Shown here: piece after piece, positions 1 to 9,096 of the stretch
How positions within the stretch are numbered: position 1 is the first letter of the stretch
Layout of the letters: each line of letters begins with the position of its first letter
Origin: Pseudomonas tolaasii NCPPB 2192
GTDB lineage: Bacteria; Pseudomonadota; Gammaproteobacteria; Pseudomonadales; Pseudomonadaceae
Assembly: GCF_002813445.1 (NCBI RefSeq)
Contig: NZ_PHHD01000001.1
Coordinates: 1,364,001-1,428,000 of the forward strand
DNA length: 64,000 bases
Direction of reading: 5' to 3'
Made by a program: the position numbers and the translations under genes
The notes under the pieces: model-generated
Told to the model about the DNA's origin: nothing
Seen by the model: only the letters and a program-made list of their open reading frames with translations
Databases searched by the model: none

Positions 1-143
1 TTGAAAAGGCCAAGCAGTGGCTGGCTCAAGACCAGATGCCGATCCACAAGATCGCCGAACAGCTGGGCTTCAGCGAAACCGCCAGCTTTCGCCACGCGTT
101 TGTGCGCTGGAGTGGTGTAGCGCCCAGCCTGATGCGCCATTGA
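1..143 (+). CDS. AraC-family regulator, C-terminal fragment
   Basis: The window opens inside a gene whose last 46 codons are visible in the frame starting at base 3, with the stop at 141-143. The peptide contains IAEQLGFSETASFRHAF, the second helix-turn-helix of AraC/XylS activators, and it ends soon after, as AraC C-termini do. Effector and targets cannot be inferred because the N-terminal domain lies outside the window. It precedes the acetylpolyamine deacetylase gene on the same strand and might control it; that is inference from position only. Confidence 0.85.
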   Translation, partial: EKAKQWLAQDQMPIHKIAEQLGFSETASFRHAFVRWSGVAPSLMRH

Positions 144-265
144 AGGGCGAATTACGGTCACGTTCTTTGGCCACATTTATCCCCTTCTGGCCGCTCCTGC
201 CGTTTTCATGACGCCCGCTGAACGCAACACTGCAAAGCACAACAATGAGCCTGCGGGGAGCACCC

Positions 266-1306
266 ATGCTGACGATCTACTCCGACGACCACCACCTGCA
301 CCACGGCCGCTGCGAACTGATGGACGGGCAACTGATGCCCTGCTTCGAAATGCCCTCGCGCGCCGACCATGTACTGCAACGGGTCAAAGACCGCGAACTG
401 GGCCCGGTGCAGGCCCCGCAGGACTTCGGCCTGGCGCCCCTGCAACGCATTCACAGCCGTGACTACCTCGACTTCTTCAAAGGCGCCTGGGAGCGCTGGA
501 CCGCGTTCAACACCGACGGCGACCTGCTGCCCTACACCTGGCCCGCCCGCACCCTGCGCCGGGTATTGCCCACCAGCCTGCATGGCCAGCTCGGCTACTA
601 CAGTTTTGACGGCGGCGCGCCGATCACCGCCGGCACCTGGCAGGCGGCGTACAGCGCGGCGCAAGTGGCGCTCACCGCTCAGCAAGCCATCGCGCAAGGC
701 GCACGCAGCGCATTTGCCCTCTGTCGCCCGCCCGGGCATCACGCCGCCAGCGACTTGATGGGGGGTTATTGCTACCTCAACAATGCCGCCATCGCTGCCC
801 AGGCTTTTCTCGACCAGGGCCACAAGAAGGTCGCGATCATCGATGTGGACTACCACCACGGCAACGGCACCCAGTCGATTTTCTATGAACGCAGCGACGT
901 GTTGTTCACCTCGATCCACGGCCACCCGGAAGCGGAGTTCCCCTTCTTCCTGGGCTACGCCGATGAGTTGGGCGAAGGCGCAGGCACAGGTTTCAACTTC
1001 AACTACCCACTGCCGGCAGGCTCAGGCTGGGACCAGTGGAGCGCCGCCCTCGAACAGGCCTGCCAACAGACCGAGCGCTACGACGCCGACATCCTCGTGA
1101 TCTCCCTGGGCGTGGACACGTTCAAGGATGACCCCATCTCCCAGTTCAAGCTAGACAGCCCGGATTACCTGGCCATGGGTGCACGCCTCGCCCGCCTGGG
1201 CAAGCCCACCCTGTTTGTGATGGAAGGCGGCTACGCCGTCGAAGAAATCGGCATCAATGCCGTCAACGTCCTTGAAGGTTTCGAACAATCAGGAGCTACC
1301 CGATGA
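266..1306 (+). CDS. aphA: Histone-deacetylase-family acetylpolyamine amidohydrolase
   Basis: A 346-residue zinc amidohydrolase of the HDAC/AphA family, which removes acetyl groups from acetylputrescine and related polyamines in the cytoplasm. The catalytic tandem histidines are in RPPGHHAA (about residue 157), the metal-binding Asp/His in DVDYHHGNGTQ (about residue 193), and the catalytic tyrosine in EGGYAVEE (about residue 322). I chose the ATG at 266 over the in-frame ATG at 245 because a GGGGAG ribosome site sits about 7 bases before it. It overlaps the next gene, a polyamine-binding protein, by ATGA. The same pair occurs in P. aeruginosa (PA1409-PA1410), which supports a polyamine rather than a histone-like substrate. 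Confidence 0.88.
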   Translation: MLTIYSDDHHLHHGRCELMDGQLMPCFEMPSRADHVLQRVKDRELGPVQAPQDFGLAPLQRIHSRDYLDFFKGAWERWTAFNTDGDLLPYTWPARTLRRVLPTSLHGQLGYYSFDGGAPITAGTWQAAYSAAQVALTAQQAIAQGARSAFALCRPPGHHAASDLMGGYCYLNNAAIAAQAFLDQGHKKVAIIDVDYHHGNGTQSIFYERSDVLFTSIHGHPEAEFPFFLGYADELGEGAGTGFNFNYPLPAGSGWDQWSAALEQACQQTERYDADILVISLGVDTFKDDPISQFKLDSPDYLAMGARLARLGKPTLFVMEGGYAVEEIGINAVNVLEGFEQSGATR

Positions 1307-2394
1307 AAATGCTCGCCTCCCTCGCGCTGTGCGCCGCCGTGTTGAGCGGTGCGGTGCAGGCCGAAGAAAAAACCCTCAAGGTCTACAACTGGTTCGACTA
1401 CATCACGCCCAAGGCGCTGGACGATTTCAAGGCGCAGAACCCCGCGATCAAACTGGTGTACGACATCTTCGACACCAACGAAGCGCTGGAAGCCAAATTG
1501 CTCACCGGCAACTCCGGCTATGACGTGGTGGTGCCGTCCAACGTGTTCCTGGCCAAGCAGATCGAAGCCGGCGTGTTCCAGCCCCTGGACCGCAGCCAGT
1601 TGCCCAACTGGAACCACCTCGACCCCAAGCTGATGAAGCTGATCGAGGCCAACGACCCCGGCAACAAATTCGCAGTGCCCTACATGTACGGCACCATCCT
1701 GATCGGCTTCAACCCGGACAAGGTCAAGGCCGTGCTGGGCCCCAACGCACCGGTGGACAGTTGGGACCTGATCTTCAAGGAAGAGAACATCAGCAAGCTC
1801 AAGCAATGCGGCGTGGCCTTGCTTGATTCGCCGTCGGAAATCCTGCCGCTGGCGCTGCAGCACCTGGGCCTGGACCCCAACAGCAGCAACCCCAAGGATT
1901 ACGTCAAGGCTGAAGCGCTGTTGATGAAAATCCGCCCGTACATCACCTACTTCCACTCGTCCAAATACATGGCCGACATCGCCAATGGCGACATCTGCGT
2001 GGCCGTCGGTTATTCGGGCAGTTTTTCCCAGGCGGCCAACCGCGCCAGGGAGGCCAAAAATGGCGTGACCGTAGACATGCGCCTGCCCAAAGAAGGCGCG
2101 CCGATCTGGTTCGACATGCTCGCCATTCCCAAGGGCGCGCAGAACCCGCAGGACGCGTACACCTTCATCAACTATCTGCTGCAACCTCAGGTGATCGCGC
2201 CGATCAGCGATTTTGTCGGCTACCCCAACCCGAACAAGGACGCCACCGGGCTGGTCGACCCGTCGATCCGCAACAACCCCAACCTGTACCCGACCGAGGC
2301 GGCAATGGCGACGCTCTACACGCTCAAACCGTTGGGGCGTGATGCGGAACGGGCTCGCACACGGGCCTGGACCAAGATCAAGTCCGGCACCTGA
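1303..2394 (+). CDS. Polyamine ABC transporter periplasmic binding protein (PotF-like)
   Basis: A 363-residue protein with a Sec signal peptide (positive start, hydrophobic core, cleavage near AVQA-EE). The mature part begins LKVYNWFDYITP, the usual start of PotD/PotF spermidine/putrescine receptors. Length and fold fit the family. No permease or ATPase genes follow, so it must work with a transporter encoded elsewhere or act in sensing. The start overlaps the deacetylase stop (ATGA), which indicates translational coupling and shared polyamine use. Its stop lies one base from the convergent MocR gene, so there is almost no room for a separate terminator. Confidence 0.9.
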   Translation: MKMLASLALCAAVLSGAVQAEEKTLKVYNWFDYITPKALDDFKAQNPAIKLVYDIFDTNEALEAKLLTGNSGYDVVVPSNVFLAKQIEAGVFQPLDRSQLPNWNHLDPKLMKLIEANDPGNKFAVPYMYGTILIGFNPDKVKAVLGPNAPVDSWDLIFKEENISKLKQCGVALLDSPSEILPLALQHLGLDPNSSNPKDYVKAEALLMKIRPYITYFHSSKYMADIANGDICVAVGYSGSFSQAANRAREAKNGVTVDMRLPKEGAPIWFDMLAIPKGAQNPQDAYTFINYLLQPQVIAPISDFVGYPNPNKDATGLVDPSIRNNPNLYPTEAAMATLYTLKPLGRDAERARTRAWTKIKSGT

Positions 2395-2395
2395 T

Positions 2396-3934
2396 TCAGC
2401 GCTGCCAGGCCTGGCGCAAACGCGCCAGAGCCTGGGCAATGCCCGCTTCCGGCACCGCGGCAAACCCGAGCACCAGCCCGGCGCGCTGATCTGCGGGGGT
2501 GGTCGACTCTGCCAGCCAGTAGCTGCTCAAACCATTGACTTCGACGTCCACCGCATGGGCCTGCTCAAGCAATTGTTGTTCACGGGCCAGGCTGTCCACG
2601 CGCACGGTCATGTGCAGGCCCGCCGCCACGCTGGGCAATTCGCCCATGCCCGGCAACCCGGCGGGCCAGCCGGCGATCAAGGCATTGCGACGACTCAACG
2701 CGGCGCGACGCATGCGGCGGATATGCCGCTGAAAATGCCCGGCCGCCATGAACTCGGCCATCACCGCCTGGGTGCTGACTTCGGAGTGGCGCATGTCCAC
2801 CGCACGGCGCCGCGAGAACGCGTCCACCAGCCCTGCCGGCAACACCAGGTACCCCAGGCGCAGCGCAGGAAACGCCACTTTGCCAAACGTGCCGACGTAG
2901 AGCACGCGCCCGCTGCGGTCCAAAGCCGCCAACGGCGACAACGGCGCGCCGCTGTAGCGGTACTCGCCGTCGTAGTCGTCCTCAATGATCCAGCCGCCCG
3001 TACGCTCGGCCCAGGCCAGCAACTCCAGACGCCGCGCCAGGCTCATCACTACGCCCAGCGGATATTGATGAGAGGGTGTGACGTACGCCACGCGGCAGTC
3101 CTCCAGGGTATTGAGCACCTGGCACTCAATGCCATCGCTGTCGACCGGCACGCCATGCAATTTCGCGCCGGCCAGGGCAAACGCATGCCCGGCCGCGCGA
3201 TAGCCGGGGTTTTCCACCGCCACCCCATCGCCAGGTTCCACCAGCAACTGTGCACAAAGGCTGATTGCCTGCTGCGCACCACTGGTGATCACTATTTGCT
3301 CAGCCGAGCACTGCATGCCCCGCGAGCTGCGCAAATAAGCCGCGATCAAACCCCGCAACCGCGCGTCACCCGCCGGGTCGCCATAGCAGAGCAGCTCCAG
3401 GTCCGGATTGCGCCAGAATGCCCCGTTCAGCTTGGCCCACACCTCAAACGGGAACAGATCGAACGCCGGCACGCCCACGCGAAATGCGCGAGGCGGCCCC
3501 GCGGGCGGCAGGGCCAGGTGATGGGTTTTTATCCGCGCCAGACCGCCGCTGTGGATAACTTCGTTGTCGAGATCTTCCGGCAAATGCGCCCATTTTGTGG
3601 ATAAGGCTGGGGATAAGCCTGTCGATAACCCTGTGGACAGTTTTGTGGATAGTTTTTTTGCAGTGGGCAACTGGGCCACGTAAGTGCCATCACCGACCCG
3701 GCTTTCGATAAACCCTTCCGCGTACAGCTGGTCGTAGGCGCGTACCACGCTGTTGCGCGAGATCGACAACGCCGCCGCCAGATCGCGGGTGGCGGGTAGA
3801 CGCGTGCCACTCACCAGCCGCCCGTCCAGCACGCGCTGGCGCAGCGCCTCATACAGCTGGCGCGCCAGGCCCTGGCGGCGATCCAGCTCAATCCCGGCAG
3901 GGTTAAAGGACAGTGGCGGCGTAATCGGCGACAT
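2396..3934 (-). CDS. MocR/PdxR-type GntR regulator with aminotransferase-like domain
   Basis: A 512-residue fusion regulator. Residues about 15-85 form a GntR winged helix (LARQLYEALRQRVLDG, then LPATRDLAAALSISRNSVV). A linker follows, and from about residue 130 there is a fold-type-I aminotransferase domain with the PLP lysine in GTFGK. Such proteins normally sense PLP or an amino compound and act on a divergent gene. Here the divergent unit is paiB plus two acetyltransferases, starting 87 bases away. The linker is odd: it contains five tandem LST(K/G)-like tetrapeptides encoded by a 12-bp DNA repeat (listed separately). The regulated pathway is not evident from sequence. Confidence 0.88.
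   Translation of the reverse strand: MSPITPPLSFNPAGIELDRRQGLARQLYEALRQRVLDGRLVSGTRLPATRDLAAALSISRNSVVRAYDQLYAEGFIESRVGDGTYVAQLPTAKKLSTKLSTGLSTGLSPALSTKWAHLPEDLDNEVIHSGGLARIKTHHLALPPAGPPRAFRVGVPAFDLFPFEVWAKLNGAFWRNPDLELLCYGDPAGDARLRGLIAAYLRSSRGMQCSAEQIVITSGAQQAISLCAQLLVEPGDGVAVENPGYRAAGHAFALAGAKLHGVPVDSDGIECQVLNTLEDCRVAYVTPSHQYPLGVVMSLARRLELLAWAERTGGWIIEDDYDGEYRYSGAPLSPLAALDRSGRVLYVGTFGKVAFPALRLGYLVLPAGLVDAFSRRRAVDMRHSEVSTQAVMAEFMAAGHFQRHIRRMRRAALSRRNALIAGWPAGLPGMGELPSVAAGLHMTVRVDSLAREQQLLEQAHAVDVEVNGLSSYWLAESTTPADQRAGLVLGFAAVPEAGIAQALARLRQAWQR
3593..3652 (-). repeat. Five tandem 12-bp units resembling DnaA boxes inside the MocR linker
   Basis: Read on the minus strand, five consecutive 12-mers are ctatccacaaaa, ctgtccacaggg, ttatcgacaggc, ttatccccagcc and ttatccacaaaa. 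They encode LSTK, LSTG, LSTG, LSPA and LSTK. One unit carries the perfect DnaA box TTATCCACA and the others are one or two changes away. A further perfect box lies close by at 3550-3558. The units are adjacent with no spacers, so this is a minisatellite within a coding linker and not a CRISPR array. Confidence 0.9.
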
Positions 3935-4021
3935 ATTGGACCTAAGAAATGGGTGCCAGATGGCTCTTTCAACGAACCATTAGCCTGCCTAGGATGCAGG
4001 CATTCGCCAAGGAATATTTCC

Positions 4022-4660
4022 ATGTACACACCTCGCGCCTTTGCCCTCGACGATTTGCCCGAATTGCACCAACTGATCCAGCACACCCGCCTGGCGCAGT
4101 TGGTGACCTTCGGTGAGCAAGGCCTGCTGGCCAGCCATTTGCCGCTGTTGCTGAACCCCGACGAGGGCCCGAACGGCACGCTGTACGGGCACCTGGCCAA
4201 AGCCAACCCGCAGTGGAAAGACCTGCAGAACGGCGGCGACGCACTGGTGATTTTCGCCGGCGCCGAGGCCTACGTCAGCCCGGCGTTCTACCCGGCCAAG
4301 GCCGAGCACGGCAAAGTCGTGCCCACCTGGAACTACATCGCCGTGCACGCTTATGGCCAGGCCGAAGTGTTCAGCGACGCCGAGCGGCTACTCGGCGTGG
4401 TCACCGCGCTGACTGACCGCCATGAGCGCGGCCGCGCCCAGCCCTGGGCAGTCAGCGACGCCCCCGCCGATTACATCGAGGGCATGCTCAAAGCCATCGT
4501 CGGCTTCGCCCTGCCGATCGAGCGTCTGATCGGCAAACGCAAACTCAGCCAGAACCGCAGCCCGGCCGACATCGCCGGCGTACGCGAAGGCCTGGCCGCC
4601 AGCCCGGACGTGCGTGACCAGACCCTCGCGCGCTTTATTCCACAAGGAGTTTCAGAATGA
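4022..4660 (+). CDS. PaiB-family FMN-binding negative regulator
   Basis: A 212-residue cytoplasmic protein of the PaiB family, which has a split-barrel flavin-reductase-like fold. The signature PTWNYIAVHAYG is present near residue 100 and the length is typical. In Bacillus, PaiB with the acetyltransferase PaiA affects sporulation and degradative enzymes; the true role in Pseudomonas is unclear. The start at 4022 has AAGGAA upstream. It begins a three-gene unit with two GNAT acetyltransferases, the first overlapping by ATGA. It is transcribed divergently from the MocR gene, its likely regulator. Confidence 0.85.
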   Translation: MYTPRAFALDDLPELHQLIQHTRLAQLVTFGEQGLLASHLPLLLNPDEGPNGTLYGHLAKANPQWKDLQNGGDALVIFAGAEAYVSPAFYPAKAEHGKVVPTWNYIAVHAYGQAEVFSDAERLLGVVTALTDRHERGRAQPWAVSDAPADYIEGMLKAIVGFALPIERLIGKRKLSQNRSPADIAGVREGLAASPDVRDQTLARFIPQGVSE

Positions 4661-5103
4661 GCCAGATCGACATCCGCCCCGTTACCGCCGCCGACCACGC
4701 CGCCTGGTTGCCGCTGTGGCAGGCGTATTTGAAGTTCTACCAAACCGAACTGCCGGACGCCGTCAGCCAAAGCACCTGGCAGCGCCTGATCGACGCCGGC
4801 GAACCGACCCATTCGGCGTTGGCCTGGCAGGACGGCACAGCGGTGGGCATGGTCAACTTCATCTACCACCGCTCCAACTGGAGCATCGAGAACTCTTGCT
4901 ACCTGCAGGATTTGCTGGTGGACCCGGCCCAGCGCGGCACCGGTGTGGGGCGCAAGTTGATCGAATTCGTCTACGCCACCGCCAAGGCCGATGGCTGCGC
5001 CAAGGTGCACTGGCTGACCCACGAAACCAATGCCACGGCGATCCAGCTGTACGAGCGCATCGCCGAACGCCCGGGTTTCATCCAATTTCGCAAAGGCCTT
5101 TAA
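4657..5103 (+). CDS. GNAT-family N-acetyltransferase
   Basis: A 148-residue single-domain acetyltransferase. The acetyl-CoA motif appears as LQDLLVDPAQRGTGVGRKL (R-G-T-G-V-G), followed by the C-terminal beta strand with NATAIQLYE. The substrate is not deducible. Its ATG overlaps the paiB stop, so the two are translationally coupled, echoing the PaiA-PaiB pairing in Bacillus where PaiA acetylates polyamines. With a polyamine deacetylase 3 kb upstream, polyamine acetylation is an attractive guess, but it is only inference from context. Confidence 0.87.
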   Translation: MSQIDIRPVTAADHAAWLPLWQAYLKFYQTELPDAVSQSTWQRLIDAGEPTHSALAWQDGTAVGMVNFIYHRSNWSIENSCYLQDLLVDPAQRGTGVGRKLIEFVYATAKADGCAKVHWLTHETNATAIQLYERIAERPGFIQFRKGL

Positions 5104-5113
5104 GGAGCGCAGC

Positions 5114-5782
5114 ATGTCCACTTCCCTCGCTGACTGGAAAGGCGTCTCGGCGCCCACCGTGCAACTGCTCGAAGGGCGCTTTATCCGCCTGGAAAAACTC
5201 GACCCTGCGCGCCACGGCGACGACCTGTTCCAGGCCCTGCAAGGCCCCGGCGCCGACCCCAAACTCTGGGATTATTTGCCCTATGGCCCGTTCCCCGAGC
5301 GCGCCGCTTTTGACGCATGGCTGAACAACCATGCGATTCATAACGACCCGTACTTTTTCAGCGTGATCGACCGTGCCACCGGCCAGGTGCAAGGCATCCT
5401 CAGCCTGATGTCCATCGTCCCGGCCCAGGGCCGCATTGAAATCGGCCACGTCACCTTCGGCGCCCCCATGCAGCGCTCGCCGAAAAGTACCGAGGCCGTT
5501 TATTTGCTCGCCAGGCACGCCTTCGACCAGGGCTACCGCCGCCTGGAGTGGAAATGCAACAACGGCAACGCCCGCTCCAAATACGCGGCCGAACGCCTGG
5601 GTTTCAGTTTTGAAGGCGTGTTTCGCCAACACATGGTGGTCAAGGGCCAGAACCGCGACACCGCGTGGTATTCGATCCTCGACTCGGAATGGCCGAAGGT
5701 TGGCGCGGGGTTTGAAGAGTGGTTGTCTGAGGCAAACCAGAGCGGCGGCCAGGTGAAAAGCCTGGCCCAGTGCCGAGCCTGA
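5114..5782 (+). CDS. RimJ/RimL-type GNAT acetyltransferase
   Basis: A 222-residue GNAT protein of the RimJ/RimL branch. It has the branch-typical opening (LEGRFIRLEKLDPARHGDDL), a central TEAVYLLARHAFDQGYRR and the terminal NARSKYAAERLGF. Such proteins acetylate N-termini, amino acids or small amines; the substrate here is unknown. The ATG at 5114 has AAGGAG at 5102-5107, directly after the stop of the preceding acetyltransferase. It is the last gene of the paiB unit and is followed by a REP palindrome. Confidence 0.86.
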   Translation: MSTSLADWKGVSAPTVQLLEGRFIRLEKLDPARHGDDLFQALQGPGADPKLWDYLPYGPFPERAAFDAWLNNHAIHNDPYFFSVIDRATGQVQGILSLMSIVPAQGRIEIGHVTFGAPMQRSPKSTEAVYLLARHAFDQGYRRLEWKCNNGNARSKYAAERLGFSFEGVFRQHMVVKGQNRDTAWYSILDSEWPKVGAGFEEWLSEANQSGGQVKSLAQCRA

Positions 5783-5806
5783 GTTCCCCAAACACCATCA
5801 ATCATT

Positions 5807-5895
5807 GTGGGAGCCGGGCTTGCCCGCGATAGCGATTCTTCAGCCAACATCTGTATTGCTGACACACCGCCCTCGCGGGCAAGCCCGGCTCCCAC
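5807..5895. repeat. REP palindrome pair (GTGGGAGC...GCTCCCAC type)
   Basis: Two inverted 23-base copies, 5807-5829 and 5873-5895, match each other perfectly and begin GTGGGAGCCGGGCTTGCCC. The 43 bases between them are unrelated. This is the usual P. fluorescens REP doublet, normally mobilised by a RAYT transposase encoded elsewhere. Its place just after the acetyltransferase gene may let it stabilise or end that transcript. The rest of the 5783-6014 gap holds the autotransporter promoter region, with no clear motif. Confidence 0.93.
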
Positions 5896-6014
5896 CTTGG
5901 ATCTTCACTGAGTTCGGGCTTTGGGTATGGCCGCCCTGTCATCTACCCGACACATTCCTGCAACCCACCTCCGCTATACAGGTCGCCTCGTTTCTTATAA
6001 CAAGGTCGCCTGCC

Positions 6015-8987
6015 ATGCCCCCGTCTCCCCATCGCCTCGCGCTCGCCATCACTTTATTGGCCGGCAGCGGCTTCGTCGAAGCGGCCGTTGCTCCGCCAAA
6101 AAACCTGCAGATCAACACCCCCACCACCACCGGGCAGACCCTGGGTGGCAGTGATGCGTTGACCACTTCGGCGGCGGGCAGCATCACCACGTCGGGCGTG
6201 GCGGTGACCTTGAAGGATGGCACCAGCGGCGCGGGCGTGGTGATCACCAACGCGGGCAAGCTGGTTTCCAGCGGCGGGCGTGGCATCGACAGCTCCGGGT
6301 CTCTGACCGGGGCGCGCAACTACAGCATTTATAACCTCGCCGGCGGCGTGATCCAGGGCGCCAATGACGCGTTGCGCATCAACAGTAACTTTGCCAGCGG
6401 CAGCTTGTTGATCGACAACAGCGGCACCATACGCTCGGCCACCGGCCAGGGGCTGGACCTGGATGCGATCCGCAGCAGCAACGTCACCACGACGATCATC
6501 AACCGCGCAGGCGGCCTGATTCGCGGCGATGCCAGCGACGGCATGAAGACCGGCGGCAACGCCAGCATCACCAACTACGGCGAAATTTCCACGGGCGACA
6601 CCTTCTCCCGCGACGACAAATTCGACGGCGTGGACATCGACTCCGCCACCGGCGTGACGGTGACCAACTACGGCCTGATTTCCGGCGGCCGCCACGGCAT
6701 TACCACCGACCTGGGCGCCACGCTGACCAACTACGGCACGGTGATCGGCCGTAACGGCTCGGGCTTCGGCTCCGACGGCGACGGCACGGTGATCAACCAT
6801 GGCACCATCACCGGCGCCTTCTCCGGGCTGCAACCGGATGGCGACGGCGACGGCGTGGACATCGACAAAATCGCCCACATCGAAAACTACGGCGTCATTC
6901 AAGGCGTCGGTGCAGGCGGCGTGGACAAGAACGGCTTCGCCAACGGCAGCGAAGGCATCGCGCTGGGTGGCGGCTACGTGTACAACGCCAGCGGCGCGCT
7001 GGTCAGCGGCGCCAACAACGCAGTGCTGGTGGACGACGGCAGCGACGGCCCCGGCGTTGCGGCAACCACCCTGGAAAACCACGGCACCATTCAAGGCCTG
7101 AATGGCTTTGGCGTGAAGTTCGTCGGCAACTTTGCCGACACCGTGATCAACGGCGGCACCATCAGCGGCAGCAACGGCCTGGCCCTGGATTTGGGCGGCG
7201 GCGACGACAAACTGGTGTTGCTCGGCGGCAGCCGCTTCGTCGGCCTGGTGGACGGCGGTGCCGGTTATGACCGCGTGACCATGGACGACCGGGCCGGCGG
7301 CAGTTTCGGCAACAGCCGCAACTTCGAATGGCTGGACGTGAAACAGGGCACCTGGACGCTGACCAGCCAGGGCGATTTCAGTGATGGCGGCGAGATTTTC
7401 AGCGGCGCCAAGCTGATCAACCAAGGCAGCATCACCGGTAACCTGAGCGTCGATGCCGGCGGTACTTATGCCGGCGGCGGCTCGGTGGGCAGTCTGGTGG
7501 TCAACGGTACCTTGCAGACCAACACGGCCTTGGGCACCGCAACCGTTACCCGCGACCTGACGATGGGCAGCGGCTCGACCCTGGCCTATGGCGTGAACGC
7601 CGACGGCAGCAGCGCGCCGGTTCAGGTCGGCGGCACCGCTTACCTCAATGGCGCCACGCTGGCCGTCAACCCCGGCCCTGGCACTTACCCGTGGCAGAGC
7701 CATTACACGGTGCTGCAAGCCGGCAGCATCAATGGCAAGTTCGGCAACGTCACCAGCGACTATGCCTTCCTCACGCCAACGCTGGACTATAGCCCGACGC
7801 AGGTGGGCCTGAGCTACACGCGTAACGACGTCAACTTCAGCCAGTTCGCCAGCACCGCCAACGGCAGCAATGCCGCCAATAGCCTGGCGAGCCTGGGCAA
7901 AAACAACACGCTGTATAACGCCCTGCTCAACACCACCAACGCCACCGCCGGCGCGGCCATCGAACAACTGGCCGGCAGCAGCACCGCCAACCTCACAGCC
8001 GCGGCCCTCGGCGCCAGCGCCCAAGTGGGCAACAGCATGCTCGCAGCCATGCATCAACTGGGCGGCGGCGCGGGCTTGCTGGTGGGGCTGGATCAAAAAG
8101 ATACGCCCGTACTCGCCGCCACCGGCGTGCCAAGCGATGCCCGCAACCTCAACGACCCCAATGCGCGTGGCCGTCTGTGGCTGCAAGGTATCGGGAGCTA
8201 CGGCAAGCTCGACGGCGACCACGGCAGCAATGGCCTGACTCAACGCACCAAAGGTACGGTGCTGGGCGCCGACTGGGCGCTGGATAACGAATGGCGCCTC
8301 GGCGTGCTGGGCGGTTACTCGAAGACCGATCTGGATACCACCGGCGTCGACGGCAACGTCGACAGCTGGCACGCAGGCATTTACGCGCTGCGCCAAAGCG
8401 GCCCATTGGCCTTGCGCCTCGGCGCGGCTTACAGCGGGCACCAGGGCGACAGCAAACGCACGGTCACCTTCAACGGGTTCAACGACCGCCCCAAAGGCGA
8501 CTACGACGCCAACAGCCAGCAAGCCTTTGCCGAACTCGGCTACGCGCTGGGCAGCGGTCGCCTGAGCGCCGAGCCATTCGCCAGCCTCGGCTACCAGCGC
8601 TATCAGCGCGACGGCTACACCGAAAAAGGCGGCGCCGCCGCACTGCATGTGGACGGCCAGACCCAGGACAATTTCAGCAGCACCTTCGGCCTGCGCCTGG
8701 CGCACCTGAGCCAGCTGGGCAATGGCGTAAGCCTCACGCCGCGAGTCAGCGCCGGCTGGAAACACACCTACGGCGACGTCGACAGCAACACCCGCCAGGC
8801 TTTCCTCGCGGGCGGCACGGCGTTCAACGTCGAAGGCAGCGCCCTGGACCGCGACAGCCTGTTGCTCGAGGCCGGGCTGGATGTGGGCTTGTCGGCACGC
8901 CACAGCCTGGGCCTGGGCTACACCGGCGAGATCGGCAGCAACAGCCGTAACCACGCGTTGGTGGGCCAATGGCAGATGAGTTTTTAA
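6015..8987 (+). CDS. Type V autotransporter with beta-helix passenger
   Basis: A 990-residue surface protein. A signal peptide spans residues 1-26 (cleavage near VEAAVA). The passenger, about residues 27-650, is rich in repeated NYGxIxG / NxGTIxG turns typical of a pectate-lyase-like beta helix. A pre-barrel linker containing AIEQLAGSSTANL follows. The C-terminal 260 residues form the outer-membrane beta-barrel ending WQMSF with the required terminal phenylalanine. The passenger may serve adhesion or aggregation; no catalytic triad is visible. Start chosen for the signal peptide and the AAGG site upstream. The next gene encodes a close relative of the barrel. Confidence 0.92.
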   Translation: MPPSPHRLALAITLLAGSGFVEAAVAPPKNLQINTPTTTGQTLGGSDALTTSAAGSITTSGVAVTLKDGTSGAGVVITNAGKLVSSGGRGIDSSGSLTGARNYSIYNLAGGVIQGANDALRINSNFASGSLLIDNSGTIRSATGQGLDLDAIRSSNVTTTIINRAGGLIRGDASDGMKTGGNASITNYGEISTGDTFSRDDKFDGVDIDSATGVTVTNYGLISGGRHGITTDLGATLTNYGTVIGRNGSGFGSDGDGTVINHGTITGAFSGLQPDGDGDGVDIDKIAHIENYGVIQGVGAGGVDKNGFANGSEGIALGGGYVYNASGALVSGANNAVLVDDGSDGPGVAATTLENHGTIQGLNGFGVKFVGNFADTVINGGTISGSNGLALDLGGGDDKLVLLGGSRFVGLVDGGAGYDRVTMDDRAGGSFGNSRNFEWLDVKQGTWTLTSQGDFSDGGEIFSGAKLINQGSITGNLSVDAGGTYAGGGSVGSLVVNGTLQTNTALGTATVTRDLTMGSGSTLAYGVNADGSSAPVQVGGTAYLNGATLAVNPGPGTYPWQSHYTVLQAGSINGKFGNVTSDYAFLTPTLDYSPTQVGLSYTRNDVNFSQFASTANGSNAANSLASLGKNNTLYNALLNTTNATAGAAIEQLAGSSTANLTAAALGASAQVGNSMLAAMHQLGGGAGLLVGLDQKDTPVLAATGVPSDARNLNDPNARGRLWLQGIGSYGKLDGDHGSNGLTQRTKGTVLGADWALDNEWRLGVLGGYSKTDLDTTGVDGNVDSWHAGIYALRQSGPLALRLGAAYSGHQGDSKRTVTFNGFNDRPKGDYDANSQQAFAELGYALGSGRLSAEPFASLGYQRYQRDGYTEKGGAAALHVDGQTQDNFSSTFGLRLAHLSQLGNGVSLTPRVSAGWKHTYGDVDSNTRQAFLAGGTAFNVEGSALDRDSLLLEAGLDVGLSARHSLGLGYTGEIGSNSRNHALVGQWQMSF

Positions 8988-9096
8988 TCGCGCCGCACTA
9001 AAGACAACTCCCGCAAACCGGGGGGCACTGGCCTGACAGTTATCAGCCCGCCACCTCGCTAAATTCCCGGCCTCATCCATCAGAGGTCGGGAATTC

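Noticed and set aside
3593..3652. Possible CRISPR array
   Set aside because: The repeats are 12 bases, adjacent without spacers, and translate as an in-frame LST repeat of the MocR linker.
3540..3660. Possible replication origin from clustered DnaA boxes
   Set aside because: It is coding DNA with no AT-rich unwinding element and no dnaA, dnaN, rpmH or gidA genes nearby.
5807..5895. Small RNA or rho-independent terminator only
   Set aside because: The perfect 23-base inverted copies match the REP family seen at other sites in the window; there is no T-run directly after the stem.
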